Source: Prevotella sp. KH2C16
GTDB lineage: Bacteria > Bacteroidota > Bacteroidia > Bacteroidales > Bacteroidaceae
Reading direction: 5' to 3'
Length of the DNA stretch: 52,440 bases
NCBI RefSeq assembly: GCF_900113305.1
Contig: NZ_FOOW01000021.1
Coordinates: 1-52,440 of the forward strand
This document shows positions 16,008 to 23,537 of the stretch, in pieces; the first letter of the stretch is position 1, and each line of letters starts with the position of its first letter. Under the pieces are notes generated by a model that saw only the letters and a program-made list of their open reading frames with translations, was not told the origin of the DNA and did no database searches. The translations under genes were made by a program, and so were the position numbers.

Positions 16008-17309
16008 ATGAAAAAGAACGCAGATGCAGGCAACATAGACAGCAGTAGAAATCCTCATCGAAAGAGGAGTTCCTCCAAGAACGCAGAGATAGAAAACTAC
16101 CTCTCCACACACTACGAGTTCAGATACAACACGGTATTGGGCAGAACCGAATATCGCAGTAAGGGTAATAGTAGTTTTGTAAAGGTTGGTCGCTATGAAA
16201 TCAACACACTTCGCAGGGAACTTGATTGCGATGAAGGCATAGCGACTTCTGCCGAGAACCTTTATTCCATCATTGAAAGCAGCTTTTCTCCCCGTATCAA
16301 TCCCGTGCAGGAGTATTTAAAAGGGTTGCCATTGATAGATATAGGTGATAGCAGTAGCTGTGATGATGCTGGTTGTAGGGATAGTAATGTGCCTTCTTTT
16401 TCACCGAAAGCAATTTCCGATTTGGCAAGCTGCGTTGTTGTCCGTAATTCTAACAAATGGTTGCCGTATCTTACCAAATGGCTTGTGGCGGTGGTCGCCA
16501 ATGCGATGGACGACCGTGAGTGCCGTAACCATACCTGCCTTGTACTGACAGGTGAGCAGGGTAAGTTCAAGACAACGTTTCTCGATTTGCTCTGTCCGTC
16601 CAAACTGCACGGTTACAGTTACACAGGAAAAATATATCCGCAGGAGAAAGACACACTCACTTATATCGGTCAGAACCTTATCGTAAATATAGATGACCAG
16701 CTCAAAGCCCTCAATAAGCGGGACGAAAACGAACTGAAGAACCTTATCACCTGTCCGATGGTCAAGTACCGTATGCCGTATGACAAATATGTGGAGGAGC
16801 ATCCCCACTTGGCAAGCTTCGTGGCATCGGTGAACGGTAACGACTTTCTTACAGACCCGACAGGCAGCAGAAGGTTTCTGCCCTTTGAAGTTCTATCCAT
16901 AGACATAGAGAAAGCCAAGCGTATTTCAATGGACAATGTCTATGCTGAAGCCAAAACCCTATTAAAGTCAGGTTTCCGCTATTGGTTTGATGATGAAGAG
17001 ATTGCCGAACTATACAGAGAGAGTGAGGACTTTCAGGTACAAACCGCTGAGATGGAACTTTTGCTGCGTTGCTTTGAAAAGCCAACGGAGGATGAAAACT
17101 ATTCGTTAATGACTACTACGGAGATACTCACCTATTTGGGTATTTATACTCACCAACCACTTGTTGCCAAGCGTATGGGCGAAGCCTTGAAGAAAGCAGG
17201 ATACATAAAGGTGAGCAAGCGAAGAAACGGAGGTAGCCCCATCTATGCCTACAAGATTAGGAAAATCTTGCCCTGCCCGCTCCTTCAGACTTGTAGTAGC
17301 CAAATGTAG
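16008..17309 (+). CDS. VirE-type/D5-like replication ATPase
   Basis: 433 residues from the ATG at 16008; the frame is open 135 nt further upstream but that part has no conserved character. Walker A is TGEQGKFKTTFL, Walker B is LIVNIDDQL, followed by MPYDKYVEEHPHLASFVASV and TGSRRFLPFEV, the usual VirE-family (primase-polymerase-associated helicase) pattern. The C-terminus carries a winged-helix-like segment. Such ATPases usually act with a primase, here encoded 180 nt downstream, in copying the excised element. Confidence 0.82.
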   Translation: MKKNADAGNIDSSRNPHRKRSSSKNAEIENYLSTHYEFRYNTVLGRTEYRSKGNSSFVKVGRYEINTLRRELDCDEGIATSAENLYSIIESSFSPRINPVQEYLKGLPLIDIGDSSSCDDAGCRDSNVPSFSPKAISDLASCVVVRNSNKWLPYLTKWLVAVVANAMDDRECRNHTCLVLTGEQGKFKTTFLDLLCPSKLHGYSYTGKIYPQEKDTLTYIGQNLIVNIDDQLKALNKRDENELKNLITCPMVKYRMPYDKYVEEHPHLASFVASVNGNDFLTDPTGSRRFLPFEVLSIDIEKAKRISMDNVYAEAKTLLKSGFRYWFDDEEIAELYRESEDFQVQTAEMELLLRCFEKPTEDENYSLMTTTEILTYLGIYTHQPLVAKRMGEALKKAGYIKVSKRRNGGSPIYAYKIRKILPCPLLQTCSSQM

Positions 17310-17489
17310 TAGTATGTGTAGTATCGTCCTATACTAAAAAGTGCTGCTGATTATCAATCACTTATCACGAAATAGTATGTAGTAAGAAGAATGATGAAAA
17401 AGTTTGAAGGGGAAAACTTTGGAAACGGTAAAACCATAAAACAGACAAGCATAAATAATTATCATTCAACCCATTAAAGTATCAAAACA

Positions 17490-18458
17490 ATGAAAGAAGA
17501 AGATTTATCACTTATCAAGCGATATCCCATCGTGGAGTATCTCGAAAGGAGGGGTATCAGGCCTGTCCATAAAACACCAACCTATGCCATGTACCGTTCA
17601 CCGCTCAGGGAGGAAACGCGTCCGAGTTTCAAAGTGGACAGGGAAAAGAACCTTTGGATAGACTATGCCGAAGGCAGGGGCGGAAGCATCATCGACCTCT
17701 GTATGCGCTTGGAAGGCTGTACGCTCTCGGAAGCCATCTGCCGTTTGGGACAGAACGCTTTAGAGCATACAGCGTACAGCTCCAATTCTCCAAAGAGAGA
17801 AACACCCATCAGTTCAAATCAAAGAGAGCATGTAACGGCAAGCGGAACAAGGAGACTGATATGCCTATCAGACACCTTGCCGCCGCATTTGCAGGAGTAC
17901 CTCAAAAAGGAACGCTGCATTGATTTGGAAAAGGCAACACCCTTTCTTAAATGTATCAGTTACGAGATAAGGGGAAGAAGATATGAAGCTATCGGCTTTG
18001 CCAATTCTTCGGGTGGCTATGAGCTTCGTGATGATAAGACTTTCAAGGGAACGATTGCTCCTAAAGACATCACCCCTATATTTGAGGACAAGGCACAACC
18101 TGTCTGTTTGTTCGAGGGATTTATGGACTTTCTCTCTTTTCTTTCAATGAAAGGGGAAGTAACCAACCAATGCCTTGTGATGAATTCCGTGAGTAATGTT
18201 GTAAGAAGTATTCACTACCTGAATAAAAGAAATATAACCTCTGTTCGTGCTTTTCTTGATAATGACGATGCAGGGCGAAAGACAGTGCAGGAATTTGTAA
18301 ACGAAGGTTTTAAGGTAGAAGATATGGCAGTGTATTATAGAGACTTCAAAGACCTCAACGAGTATCACGTCAGCCGTGTCCGTGAGCAACAGAAAAAGTT
18401 GGAGAAAACTCCAAATACAAGTAACAAAAGAAAACAAGTCAAACTTAAAATAAGATAG
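17490..18458 (+). CDS. Primase with CHC2-like and TOPRIM domains
   Basis: 322 residues. The N-terminal CHC2-like fold (PIVEYLERRGIRPVHKTPTY, MYRSPLREETRPSFKVD, LWIDYAEGRGGSIIDLCMRL) keeps the family shape but lacks the zinc-binding Cys/His set. The TOPRIM core follows: VCLFEGFMDFLSFLSM with the catalytic Glu, and VRAFLDNDDAGRKT with the acidic DxD. It resembles the primases of NBU1-type mobilizable units, which prime the strand transferred in conjugation. The DUF3408 gene starts 4 nt after its stop. Confidence 0.85.
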   Translation: MKEEDLSLIKRYPIVEYLERRGIRPVHKTPTYAMYRSPLREETRPSFKVDREKNLWIDYAEGRGGSIIDLCMRLEGCTLSEAICRLGQNALEHTAYSSNSPKRETPISSNQREHVTASGTRRLICLSDTLPPHLQEYLKKERCIDLEKATPFLKCISYEIRGRRYEAIGFANSSGGYELRDDKTFKGTIAPKDITPIFEDKAQPVCLFEGFMDFLSFLSMKGEVTNQCLVMNSVSNVVRSIHYLNKRNITSVRAFLDNDDAGRKTVQEFVNEGFKVEDMAVYYRDFKDLNEYHVSRVREQQKKLEKTPNTSNKRKQVKLKIR

Positions 18459-18462
18459 AGTG

Positions 18463-18924
18463 ATGAAAAAGGAAAGAAGAAACATAGAAGAAATAGGTCG
18501 TTTCATAGGAGAAACTTTTGGCGTAAGCCCGGCTAAAAGTTCAAACGAACAAACCGCCGCTGAATTTCGGGCAAGGGGAATGAAAAATATTCAAGAGCAA
18601 AAACAACAAGAAACAGAACATGCCATAGAGCATGCCACGCCATCCGAGCCTGTACTGCATGCAGGGCATGCAACTATTCAACGACGCATCAGTGCCAAGA
18701 TGAGAAAAGAGACTCTCGAAGCATACAAGCAGGCGTTCCTTGTTCCAACAAAGCTAAGTGAGAGAAAAGCGGTCTATCTGAGCAGGGAAACACAGGAACG
18801 TGCGGACTTCATTGTCCGTAGATTGGGAGATAAAGGAGCCAATGTCTCGAGCTTCATCGAAAACCTTGTGCGTATCCATTTGGAGGAATACGGTGAGGAT
18901 ATAGAAAAATGGAGGAAGCTGTAA
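18463..18924 (+). CDS. DUF3408 mobile-element protein
   Basis: 153 residues from the ATG at 18463 (a GTG codon just before it is also in frame). The N-terminal half is charged and probably disordered. The C-terminal half (RISAKMRKETLEAYKQAFLV ... RKAVYLSRETQERADFIVRR, LGDKGANVSSFIENLVRIHL) is the DUF3408 domain, which looks like a ribbon-helix-helix DNA-binding fold. These proteins are found near mobilization or transfer genes in Bacteroides elements. It ends an operon with the primase and is followed by a strong hairpin. Confidence 0.82.
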   Translation: MKKERRNIEEIGRFIGETFGVSPAKSSNEQTAAEFRARGMKNIQEQKQQETEHAIEHATPSEPVLHAGHATIQRRISAKMRKETLEAYKQAFLVPTKLSERKAVYLSRETQERADFIVRRLGDKGANVSSFIENLVRIHLEEYGEDIEKWRKL

Positions 18925-18932
18925 ACAACAGA

Positions 18933-18994
18933 AAAACGGTCAAGGACTATCGAGTAAAAGGATGTCCCTTTCACTCAAAATCCTCGACCGTTTT
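18933..18994 (+). terminator. Long hairpin terminator after the primase-DUF3408 unit
   Basis: AAAACGGTC-A-AGGA (18933-18946) pairs with TCCT-C-GACCGTTTT (18981-18994), one mismatch, with an inner GAGT/ACTC and GGA/TCC stem. It begins 9 nt after the DUF3408 stop and ends in a T run. Confidence 0.6.
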
Positions 18995-19142
18995 AGGGTA
19001 GTACCAACAATAGATTTTTACTGAACACATTGAACGGTGGGAATGCCACGAACACAGTTAATCTTCTGAATGCATAGCATTCATTTTTGGACGACAAAAC
19101 GCTTTATGCGTAAACGTTTCGTTAGCTGACATTGCAAGACGT

Positions 19143-19193
19143 CAGTTTGTACCCACAAACTGCGCTTGCTCCCCTCGTTCGGTTATCGGGGAG
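19143..19193 (+). other. Candidate origin of transfer (oriT)
   Basis: Two hairpins sit together in the gene-free stretch before the mobilization genes: CAGTTTGT-ACCC-ACAAACTG (19143-19162, perfect 8-bp arms) and CTCCCC-N13-GGGGAG (19169-19193). A weaker GACCG/CGGTC pair follows. In Bacteroides mobilizable elements oriT lies just upstream of the mob genes, as here. The nick site cannot be named from sequence alone. Confidence 0.5.
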
Positions 19194-19275
19194 ATTAGAC
19201 CGTAATCACTCCGTTCTCATCGGTCAGCGTTCGGAAATTAAGCAAGATTGAAAACAAAGAAAAGAGGACTTTTAT

Positions 19276-19707
19276 ATGAACAGATATGATAGCAGAACTG
19301 CCAAATGGCAGCAACGAGGTAAAGAAGAAGCGAGGATGAACAAGACGGAGTTCATCAAGGTAAGATGCACCTTAGAGGAAAAGCTGCGCATCAAGTCAAA
19401 GGCGGAAAGCACAAGACGGAAGTTCTCAGACTACTGCCGTGAAATACTCCTTAATGGAGAAGTGGTTGCCATTCCTAAGATGACGGACAATGAGAGAGAA
19501 GCCATTGCCATTCTCCAGCATACGGGCAGGTTCTATGGGCAGATTTCCAACCTTATTAAAGTCAAGGATGAGAGATGGGTACATATCACACAGAACCTTT
19601 CGCTATGTGCCAAAGAAGCATTTAAGCGATTTTACGACCCGCATTTTCGTGTGGACGACGAAATATATAAGGTCTTAAATATGTCGAGAGATGATAGGAA
19701 AATGTAA
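19276..19707 (+). CDS. MobC/BmgB-like mobilization accessory protein
   Basis: 143 residues from the ATG at 19276; an internal Met at 19336 is an alternative start. A ribbon-helix-helix segment (TEFIKVRCTLEEKLRIKSKA, then SDYCREILLNGEVV) is followed by a helical region. This is the MobC/BmgB pattern of proteins that bind oriT and recruit the relaxase. It overlaps the relaxase start by 17 nt and follows the candidate oriT. Confidence 0.82.
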   Translation: MNRYDSRTAKWQQRGKEEARMNKTEFIKVRCTLEEKLRIKSKAESTRRKFSDYCREILLNGEVVAIPKMTDNEREAIAILQHTGRFYGQISNLIKVKDERWVHITQNLSLCAKEAFKRFYDPHFRVDDEIYKVLNMSRDDRKM

Positions 19708-20761
19708 GGCGATAGCGCACGGCAGCACGGCTTTAGACTATATCTTCAGAGAGGGCAAGCTTGGCTATCGACTTGCCTTCCACAATCTTTGCAGCAGGGA
19801 GCCAAAGGCTATCTATGAGGAAATGAAAGTGGTCAGCGATTACAACAGTCGTTGCAGGAACAAGTTTCTCCGTATCGAAATAGGCATCGCACCGCAGGAC
19901 GAGAAAAAGCTGTCAGTGTCCGAACTCATGTGGATAACCCATTTATTTGCCAAGCAAATGGGACTTGACAACCACCAATGGGTGGCGGTAACGCACAAGG
20001 ATACCGACAACAGACACATTCACATCATTGCCAACCGCATCAGTTTGTACGGAGAGGTCTATGATACTACTTTTGTGAGCAATAGGGCAGCAAGGGTGGC
20101 GGAAGAAATCAGCAGGGAGAAACACTTAACTATCGCAAAGGAGGTCAAGGCGAAAAAGCAGCATCAGGAGCCAAAAGCCAGTCCAATAAGAGAGCAGACA
20201 AAACAGCAAGTACAACAAATCTGCTATGCCCTGCTTGACAAGTACAAAGGTATGGGTATTACTGGGCATTCCATGTTCCTTTACGAATTGAACAAGAACA
20301 ACATTATCATAGAGCGCATTAAGAACAAACAGGGAAAAGTCTATGGTTTGAAGTTCTCCTACTGTGGCCAGACATTCAAAGCTTCCGAAATCGGCAGAGA
20401 GTTCGGCTACCGTTCCCTGCAGAAAAACTTTGAACCAACCAACAGGAAAGAACCAAAGAAACCACACCAAGCAATGCAGGAGGCAACTGAAAAGAAAGAA
20501 CAGCCTGATACAGGTTATCAGCTTGTACCCAAAAGCCGTTTCACTGTCTTACGAGACAATGATACTCCACGAGCGCAGAACTCCATTGGTGCAGTGGCAG
20601 ACACCATTGTTAGTGCAGCCGATGAAGTTGTGGAAGGGTTAGGCGATTTGATTACCCCATCCACACAGGGCAATGACTATGCTGAAACAGCGTGGCAGCG
20701 CAAGCTCAGGAACCAAGCCAACAGAAAAAAAACGTGGAAGAGGATTATAACTCACGCCTAA
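19691..20761 (+). CDS. Relaxase (MobA/BmgA type)
   Basis: 356 residues. The N-terminal relaxase domain has motif I (IAHGSTALDYIFREGKLGYR) with the likely nicking Tyr, and motif III WVAVTHKDTDNRHIHIIANR with the metal-binding histidines, followed by ISLYGEVYD. The C-terminal part is charged and lysine/glutamine-rich. It nicks oriT and leads the strand into a recipient through a helper element's conjugation pore. It is the last gene before the right end of the element. Confidence 0.9.
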   Translation: MIGKCKAIAHGSTALDYIFREGKLGYRLAFHNLCSREPKAIYEEMKVVSDYNSRCRNKFLRIEIGIAPQDEKKLSVSELMWITHLFAKQMGLDNHQWVAVTHKDTDNRHIHIIANRISLYGEVYDTTFVSNRAARVAEEISREKHLTIAKEVKAKKQHQEPKASPIREQTKQQVQQICYALLDKYKGMGITGHSMFLYELNKNNIIIERIKNKQGKVYGLKFSYCGQTFKASEIGREFGYRSLQKNFEPTNRKEPKKPHQAMQEATEKKEQPDTGYQLVPKSRFTVLRDNDTPRAQNSIGAVADTIVSAADEVVEGLGDLITPSTQGNDYAETAWQRKLRNQANRKKTWKRIITHA

Positions 20762-20791
20762 GAAAAAATGCAGAAAGAAGGATATCTCATC

Positions 20792-20852
20792 AAGAACGCT
20801 TGTTATTCGGTAACAAAGTATTATCTTTGCAAACAGAATAACAAGCGTTCTT
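20792..20852 (+). promoter_or_regulatory. 17-bp inverted repeat enclosing an outward promoter
   Basis: AAGAACGCTTGTTATTC (20792-20808) and GAATAACAAGCGTTCTT (20836-20852) are perfect complements around a 27-nt loop. The loop holds GGTAAC (20809-20814) and a -7 box TATCTTTG (20822-20829). A -33 TTG (20800-20802) lies 19 nt before it, in the left arm. The promoter points to the right end of the element. The remaining 20853-20975 has one more GTTACC (20901-20906) and no credible gene. Confidence 0.55.
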
Positions 20853-20975
20853 TGTTAGGCAGAAAACAGCGAAGCCAAGTAGCTCGCTCGTTTCTAAATC
20901 GTTACCAGCTTAGTTGCACAAATAACGTAACTTCTTTATTTTCAATTAGATACATTTTAATAATTATCTTGGGAT

Positions 20976-20993
20976 GTGATTTCGCCGATTTTG
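20976..20993 (+). repeat. attR of the mobilizable element
   Basis: GTGATTTCGCCGATTTTG, identical to attL at 8036-8053; native repeat sequence resumes at 20994. Confidence 0.75.
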
Positions 20994-21024
20994 TCAGCCT
21001 TGAAGTGGCAGGAAGAAAAAACGG

Positions 21025-21055
21025 AAGCCGCATCCTTTACATAAGGATGCGGCTT
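21025..21055. terminator. Terminator of the pdx operon
   Basis: AAGCCGCATCCTT (21025-21037) and AAGGATGCGGCTT (21043-21055) form a perfect 13-bp stem with a 5-nt loop. Read on the minus strand it lies 31 nt after the pdxT stop and is followed by a T-rich tract; on the plus strand it could also stop transcription leaving the mobile element. Confidence 0.75.
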
Positions 21056-21086
21056 TTGGTATAGCCGGAGAATTATCGGGTCTCCA

Positions 21087-21704
21087 TCACCCTTTCTCTT
21101 CGGCGGATGACGGAGTGGATTCTGCAATCATTTTCAGGAAATACCGGTGCACCCGTGTGTCGCTCCCCAGTTCGGGATGAAACGCCGTTGCGAGCTGTGC
21201 GCCCTGCCTTGCTGCCACGATATGGCCGTCCACGATGGCCAAGGGCTTGCATTCCTTGCTCCCTATCTTGCTTATATACGGGGCACGGATGAAGGTCATG
21301 GGAATGTCGGGGCCTATTCCCTCGACGGCAGCTACCGTCGTGAAGCTGCCCAGCTGGCGACCGTAGGCGTTGCGGCAAGCCTCCATGTTCATGGTGGCAA
21401 TGCGCCCGGAGCCCTCGCTCTCCACGCTCTTGGCCAGGAGAATCAGTCCCGCGCAGGTGCCGAATACGGGCAATCCGCGCCGTATCTCTTCGCGGATAGG
21501 CTCCAGGAGGCCGAGCTCTCGCAGCAGTTTCAGTTGCGTGGTGCTCTCACCGCCGGGAATGACAAGTCCGTCCTTAGGTCGCATGAAGTCTGCCAGCTGG
21601 CGGATTTCGAAGGTCTCGGCACCTGTCTTCCGGAGCATTTCCTCATGCTCGATGAAGGCTCCCTGCAAAGCGAGGACACCGATAACAGGCTTCGCCATGC
21701 TCAT
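21087..21704 (-). CDS. pdxT: Pyridoxal 5'-phosphate synthase glutaminase subunit PdxT
   Basis: 205 residues. A class I glutamine amidotransferase: VIGVLALQGAFIEHE, VIPGGESTT, nucleophile FGTCAGLILL (C84), and the AFHPEL His-Glu pair near the C-terminus. PdxT releases ammonia from glutamine and passes it to PdxS for synthesis of pyridoxal phosphate. Its start directly abuts the pdxS stop with no gap. A Met two codons in (MAKPVIGV) is an alternative start. Confidence 0.95.
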   Translation of the reverse strand: MSMAKPVIGVLALQGAFIEHEEMLRKTGAETFEIRQLADFMRPKDGLVIPGGESTTQLKLLRELGLLEPIREEIRRGLPVFGTCAGLILLAKSVESEGSGRIATMNMEACRNAYGRQLGSFTTVAAVEGIGPDIPMTFIRAPYISKIGSKECKPLAIVDGHIVAARQGAQLATAFHPELGSDTRVHRYFLKMIAESTPSSAEEKG

Positions 21705-22580
21705 CTACTTGCCCCTTTCTGCCATGAGCAGTTGGATTTCCTGCTCGTTGATGCCTACCATCGCCTCGCCTAAATCCTCGCTCAGCTCGGCCAGCATCTT
21801 AGGGTCGTTGTAGTTGGTAACGGCTTTCACGATGGCTTCTGCCCGTTTGGCGGGGTTCCCGCTCTTGAAGATTCCCGAGCCCACGAACACTCCCTCCGCG
21901 CCCAACTGCATCATGAGGGCGGCATCGGCGGGGGTGGCAATGCCTCCTGCGGCGAAGTTCACCACTGGCAGTTTGCTGTTGTCGTGTACATATCTGGCAA
22001 GCTCGTAGGGCACTTGCAGTTGCTTCGCGGCCTCGAAGAGCTCGTCTTCCGCCATGGCTGTCAGCCGCCTGATCTCAGCTTGCATGAGGCGCATATGGCT
22101 CACGGCCTGCACCACATCGCCCGTTCCGGGCTCGCCTTTCGTGCGGATCATGGTGGCTCCCTCGGCTATCCGGCGCAGTGCCTCGCCGAGGTTCTTGGCG
22201 CCGCAGACAAAGGGAACCTCGAACTTCGTCTTGTCAATGTGGTGGATGTTGTCTGCCGGCGAGAGGACTTCGCTCTCGTCGATATAGTCTATCTCAATGG
22301 CCTGGAGTATCTGTGCCTCGGCAAAATGGCCGATGCGGCACTTGGCCATGACGGGAATGCTCACGGCCTGCTGTATACCCTTGATCATCTTCGGGTCGCT
22401 CATGCGCGATACGCCGCCCGCCGCGCGGATGTCGGCAGGTATCCGCTCGAGTGCCATGACGGCGCACGCTCCGGCCTCTTCGGCAATGCGGGCCTGTTCG
22501 GGGGTGGTTACATCCATGATGACACCGCCCTTCAGCATCTGGGCGAGGTTGCGGTTCAGTTCTTGTCTTGTGGGTTCCAT
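21705..22580 (-). CDS. pdxS: Pyridoxal 5'-phosphate synthase subunit PdxS
   Basis: 291 residues, normal length. Key residues are present: D23 ([20 protein letters not shown]), K80 in [15 protein letters not shown] (Schiff-base lysine), the [18 protein letters not shown] phosphate and second-lysine region, and the late [20 protein letters not shown] loop. PdxS combines ribose 5-phosphate, glyceraldehyde 3-phosphate and ammonia into pyridoxal phosphate. It starts 3 nt after the regulator gene. Confidence 0.96.
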   Translation of the reverse strand: MEPTRQELNRNLAQMLKGGVIMDVTTPEQARIAEEAGACAVMALERIPADIRAAGGVSRMSDPKMIKGIQQAVSIPVMAKCRIGHFAEAQILQAIEIDYIDESEVLSPADNIHHIDKTKFEVPFVCGAKNLGEALRRIAEGATMIRTKGEPGTGDVVQAVSHMRLMQAEIRRLTAMAEDELFEAAKQLQVPYELARYVHDNSKLPVVNFAAGGIATPADAALMMQLGAEGVFVGSGIFKSGNPAKRAEAIVKAVTNYNDPKMLAELSEDLGEAMVGINEQEIQLLMAERGK

Positions 22581-22583
22581 GTC

Positions 22584-23468
22584 TTATTTCTGTTTTCGGT
22601 ATTGGCTCGGGGTGATGCCCTCCATCTTGCGGAAGAACTTGGTGAAGTGGGCTTGCGACGAGAAGCCGTAGTCGTAGGCCACCTGTTTCAAGGTCCGGGC
22701 GGGCGCCAGGAGTGCCTGCTTGAGTTCCTGGATGAGAAAGGAGTCGATGATTTGCTTGGGCGAACTCTTGCCCTCGCGCTTGCATACTTGCGCCAGATAT
22801 CTCGGGCTCACATTGAGCCGGTCGGCGTAGTAAGCCACATCGTTGTTGGTGTGGATGTGCTTTTTGAGCAGCGACAGGAACTCGGAATACAGTTCCTGGC
22901 CCCTTCCCTGCAGGCCGGAGAGCCGGCTCTGGAGCGACTCCATGTAGGCTTCCGCCCGCTCCTGCGCCGTCGCCAGGCTCTCTCCCTGGCTCAGGAATAC
23001 CGCTATGGCACTGGCATAGGCGTTGCCCGCTCCATGCCTGTTACGGCGCTTCTCGATGACGAGCGTGCAAAGGGGAACGAGCAGTCGGCGAATCTCTGCC
23101 AACACCTCGTCGTCCATCAGGCGCTCGCCCTTGCTGGAATAGAGTATCGGGTCGTAGATGATGTGCCGCGGTCGATGGCGGGAAAGAGTGTCTACGATTA
23201 CCCGCAGGACATCCACCCGCCGCACCATGCCTATCTTTACGATTTCCGGCTGCATATCGTTGACGATAGCTTCTATCTGTCCCTGCACGATACGGGCGGG
23301 CAGGTCGTAGAACTCCTGTATCCCCAAGGTGTTCTGCAAGGTAATGGAAGTAACGACGGAGACGGCATATCCGCCCAGTTCGGATATGGTCTTGATGTCG
23401 GCCTGCACGCCCGATCCTCCCGTGGAATCGGAGCCCGTGATGGTCAATATGGTGTTTCCGTCTTCCAT
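22584..23468 (-). CDS. ThiD-like (gutted kinase)-AraC fusion, probable regulator of pdxST
   Basis: 294 residues, two parts. Residues about 5-165 match ThiD/PdxK kinases: ITGSDSTGGSGVQADIKTIS, VVTSITLQNTLGI, VKIGMVR, IIYDPILYSSKGERLM. After LLVPLCTLVIEK the sequence jumps at once to RRNRHGAGNAYASAIAVFLS, so the roughly 60 residues normally between these elements are missing. The GTGC anion-hole Cys is also replaced (GAGN). Catalysis is therefore unlikely. Residues about 190-294 are an AraC DNA-binding domain (DVAYYADRLNVSPRYLAQVC; LKQVAYDYGFSSQAHFTKFF). It is 3 nt upstream of pdxS. I infer that the kinase fold senses a B6-type or pyrimidine ligand to control B6 synthesis. Confidence 0.85.
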   Translation of the reverse strand: MEDGNTILTITGSDSTGGSGVQADIKTISELGGYAVSVVTSITLQNTLGIQEFYDLPARIVQGQIEAIVNDMQPEIVKIGMVRRVDVLRVIVDTLSRHRPRHIIYDPILYSSKGERLMDDEVLAEIRRLLVPLCTLVIEKRRNRHGAGNAYASAIAVFLSQGESLATAQERAEAYMESLQSRLSGLQGRGQELYSEFLSLLKKHIHTNNDVAYYADRLNVSPRYLAQVCKREGKSSPKQIIDSFLIQELKQALLAPARTLKQVAYDYGFSSQAHFTKFFRKMEGITPSQYRKQK

Positions 23469-23537
23469 AAACGGCTACAAAGGAATAAAAAATATCCGGA
23501 AAACCTCAAGGCTATTCGCCTTTTGACAAAAGAAACT

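Larger units (their letters stand above)
8036..20993 (+). mobile_element. Integrated mobilizable element, about 12.9 kb
   Basis: An 18-bp direct repeat, GTGATTTCGCCGATTTTG, marks both ends (8036-8053 and 20976-20993). Inside are two tyrosine recombinases, a RhuM-like ORF, a four-gene cargo module, two overlapping HTH genes, a VirE-type ATPase, a primase, DUF3408, a MobC-like protein, a relaxase and a probable oriT. The gene set resembles Bacteroides mobilizable units such as NBU1 and Tn4555: int, primase and mob, with no conjugation pore genes. It should therefore need a helper conjugative element. Much of it is visibly AT-richer than the flanking chromosome. Removing it restores a clean repeat copy, which supports these limits. 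Confidence 0.82.

Noticed and set aside
20768..21064. 98-codon frame at the right end of the element
   Set aside because: It crosses the inverted repeat, attR and the pdx terminator, and would be formed only by the insertion.
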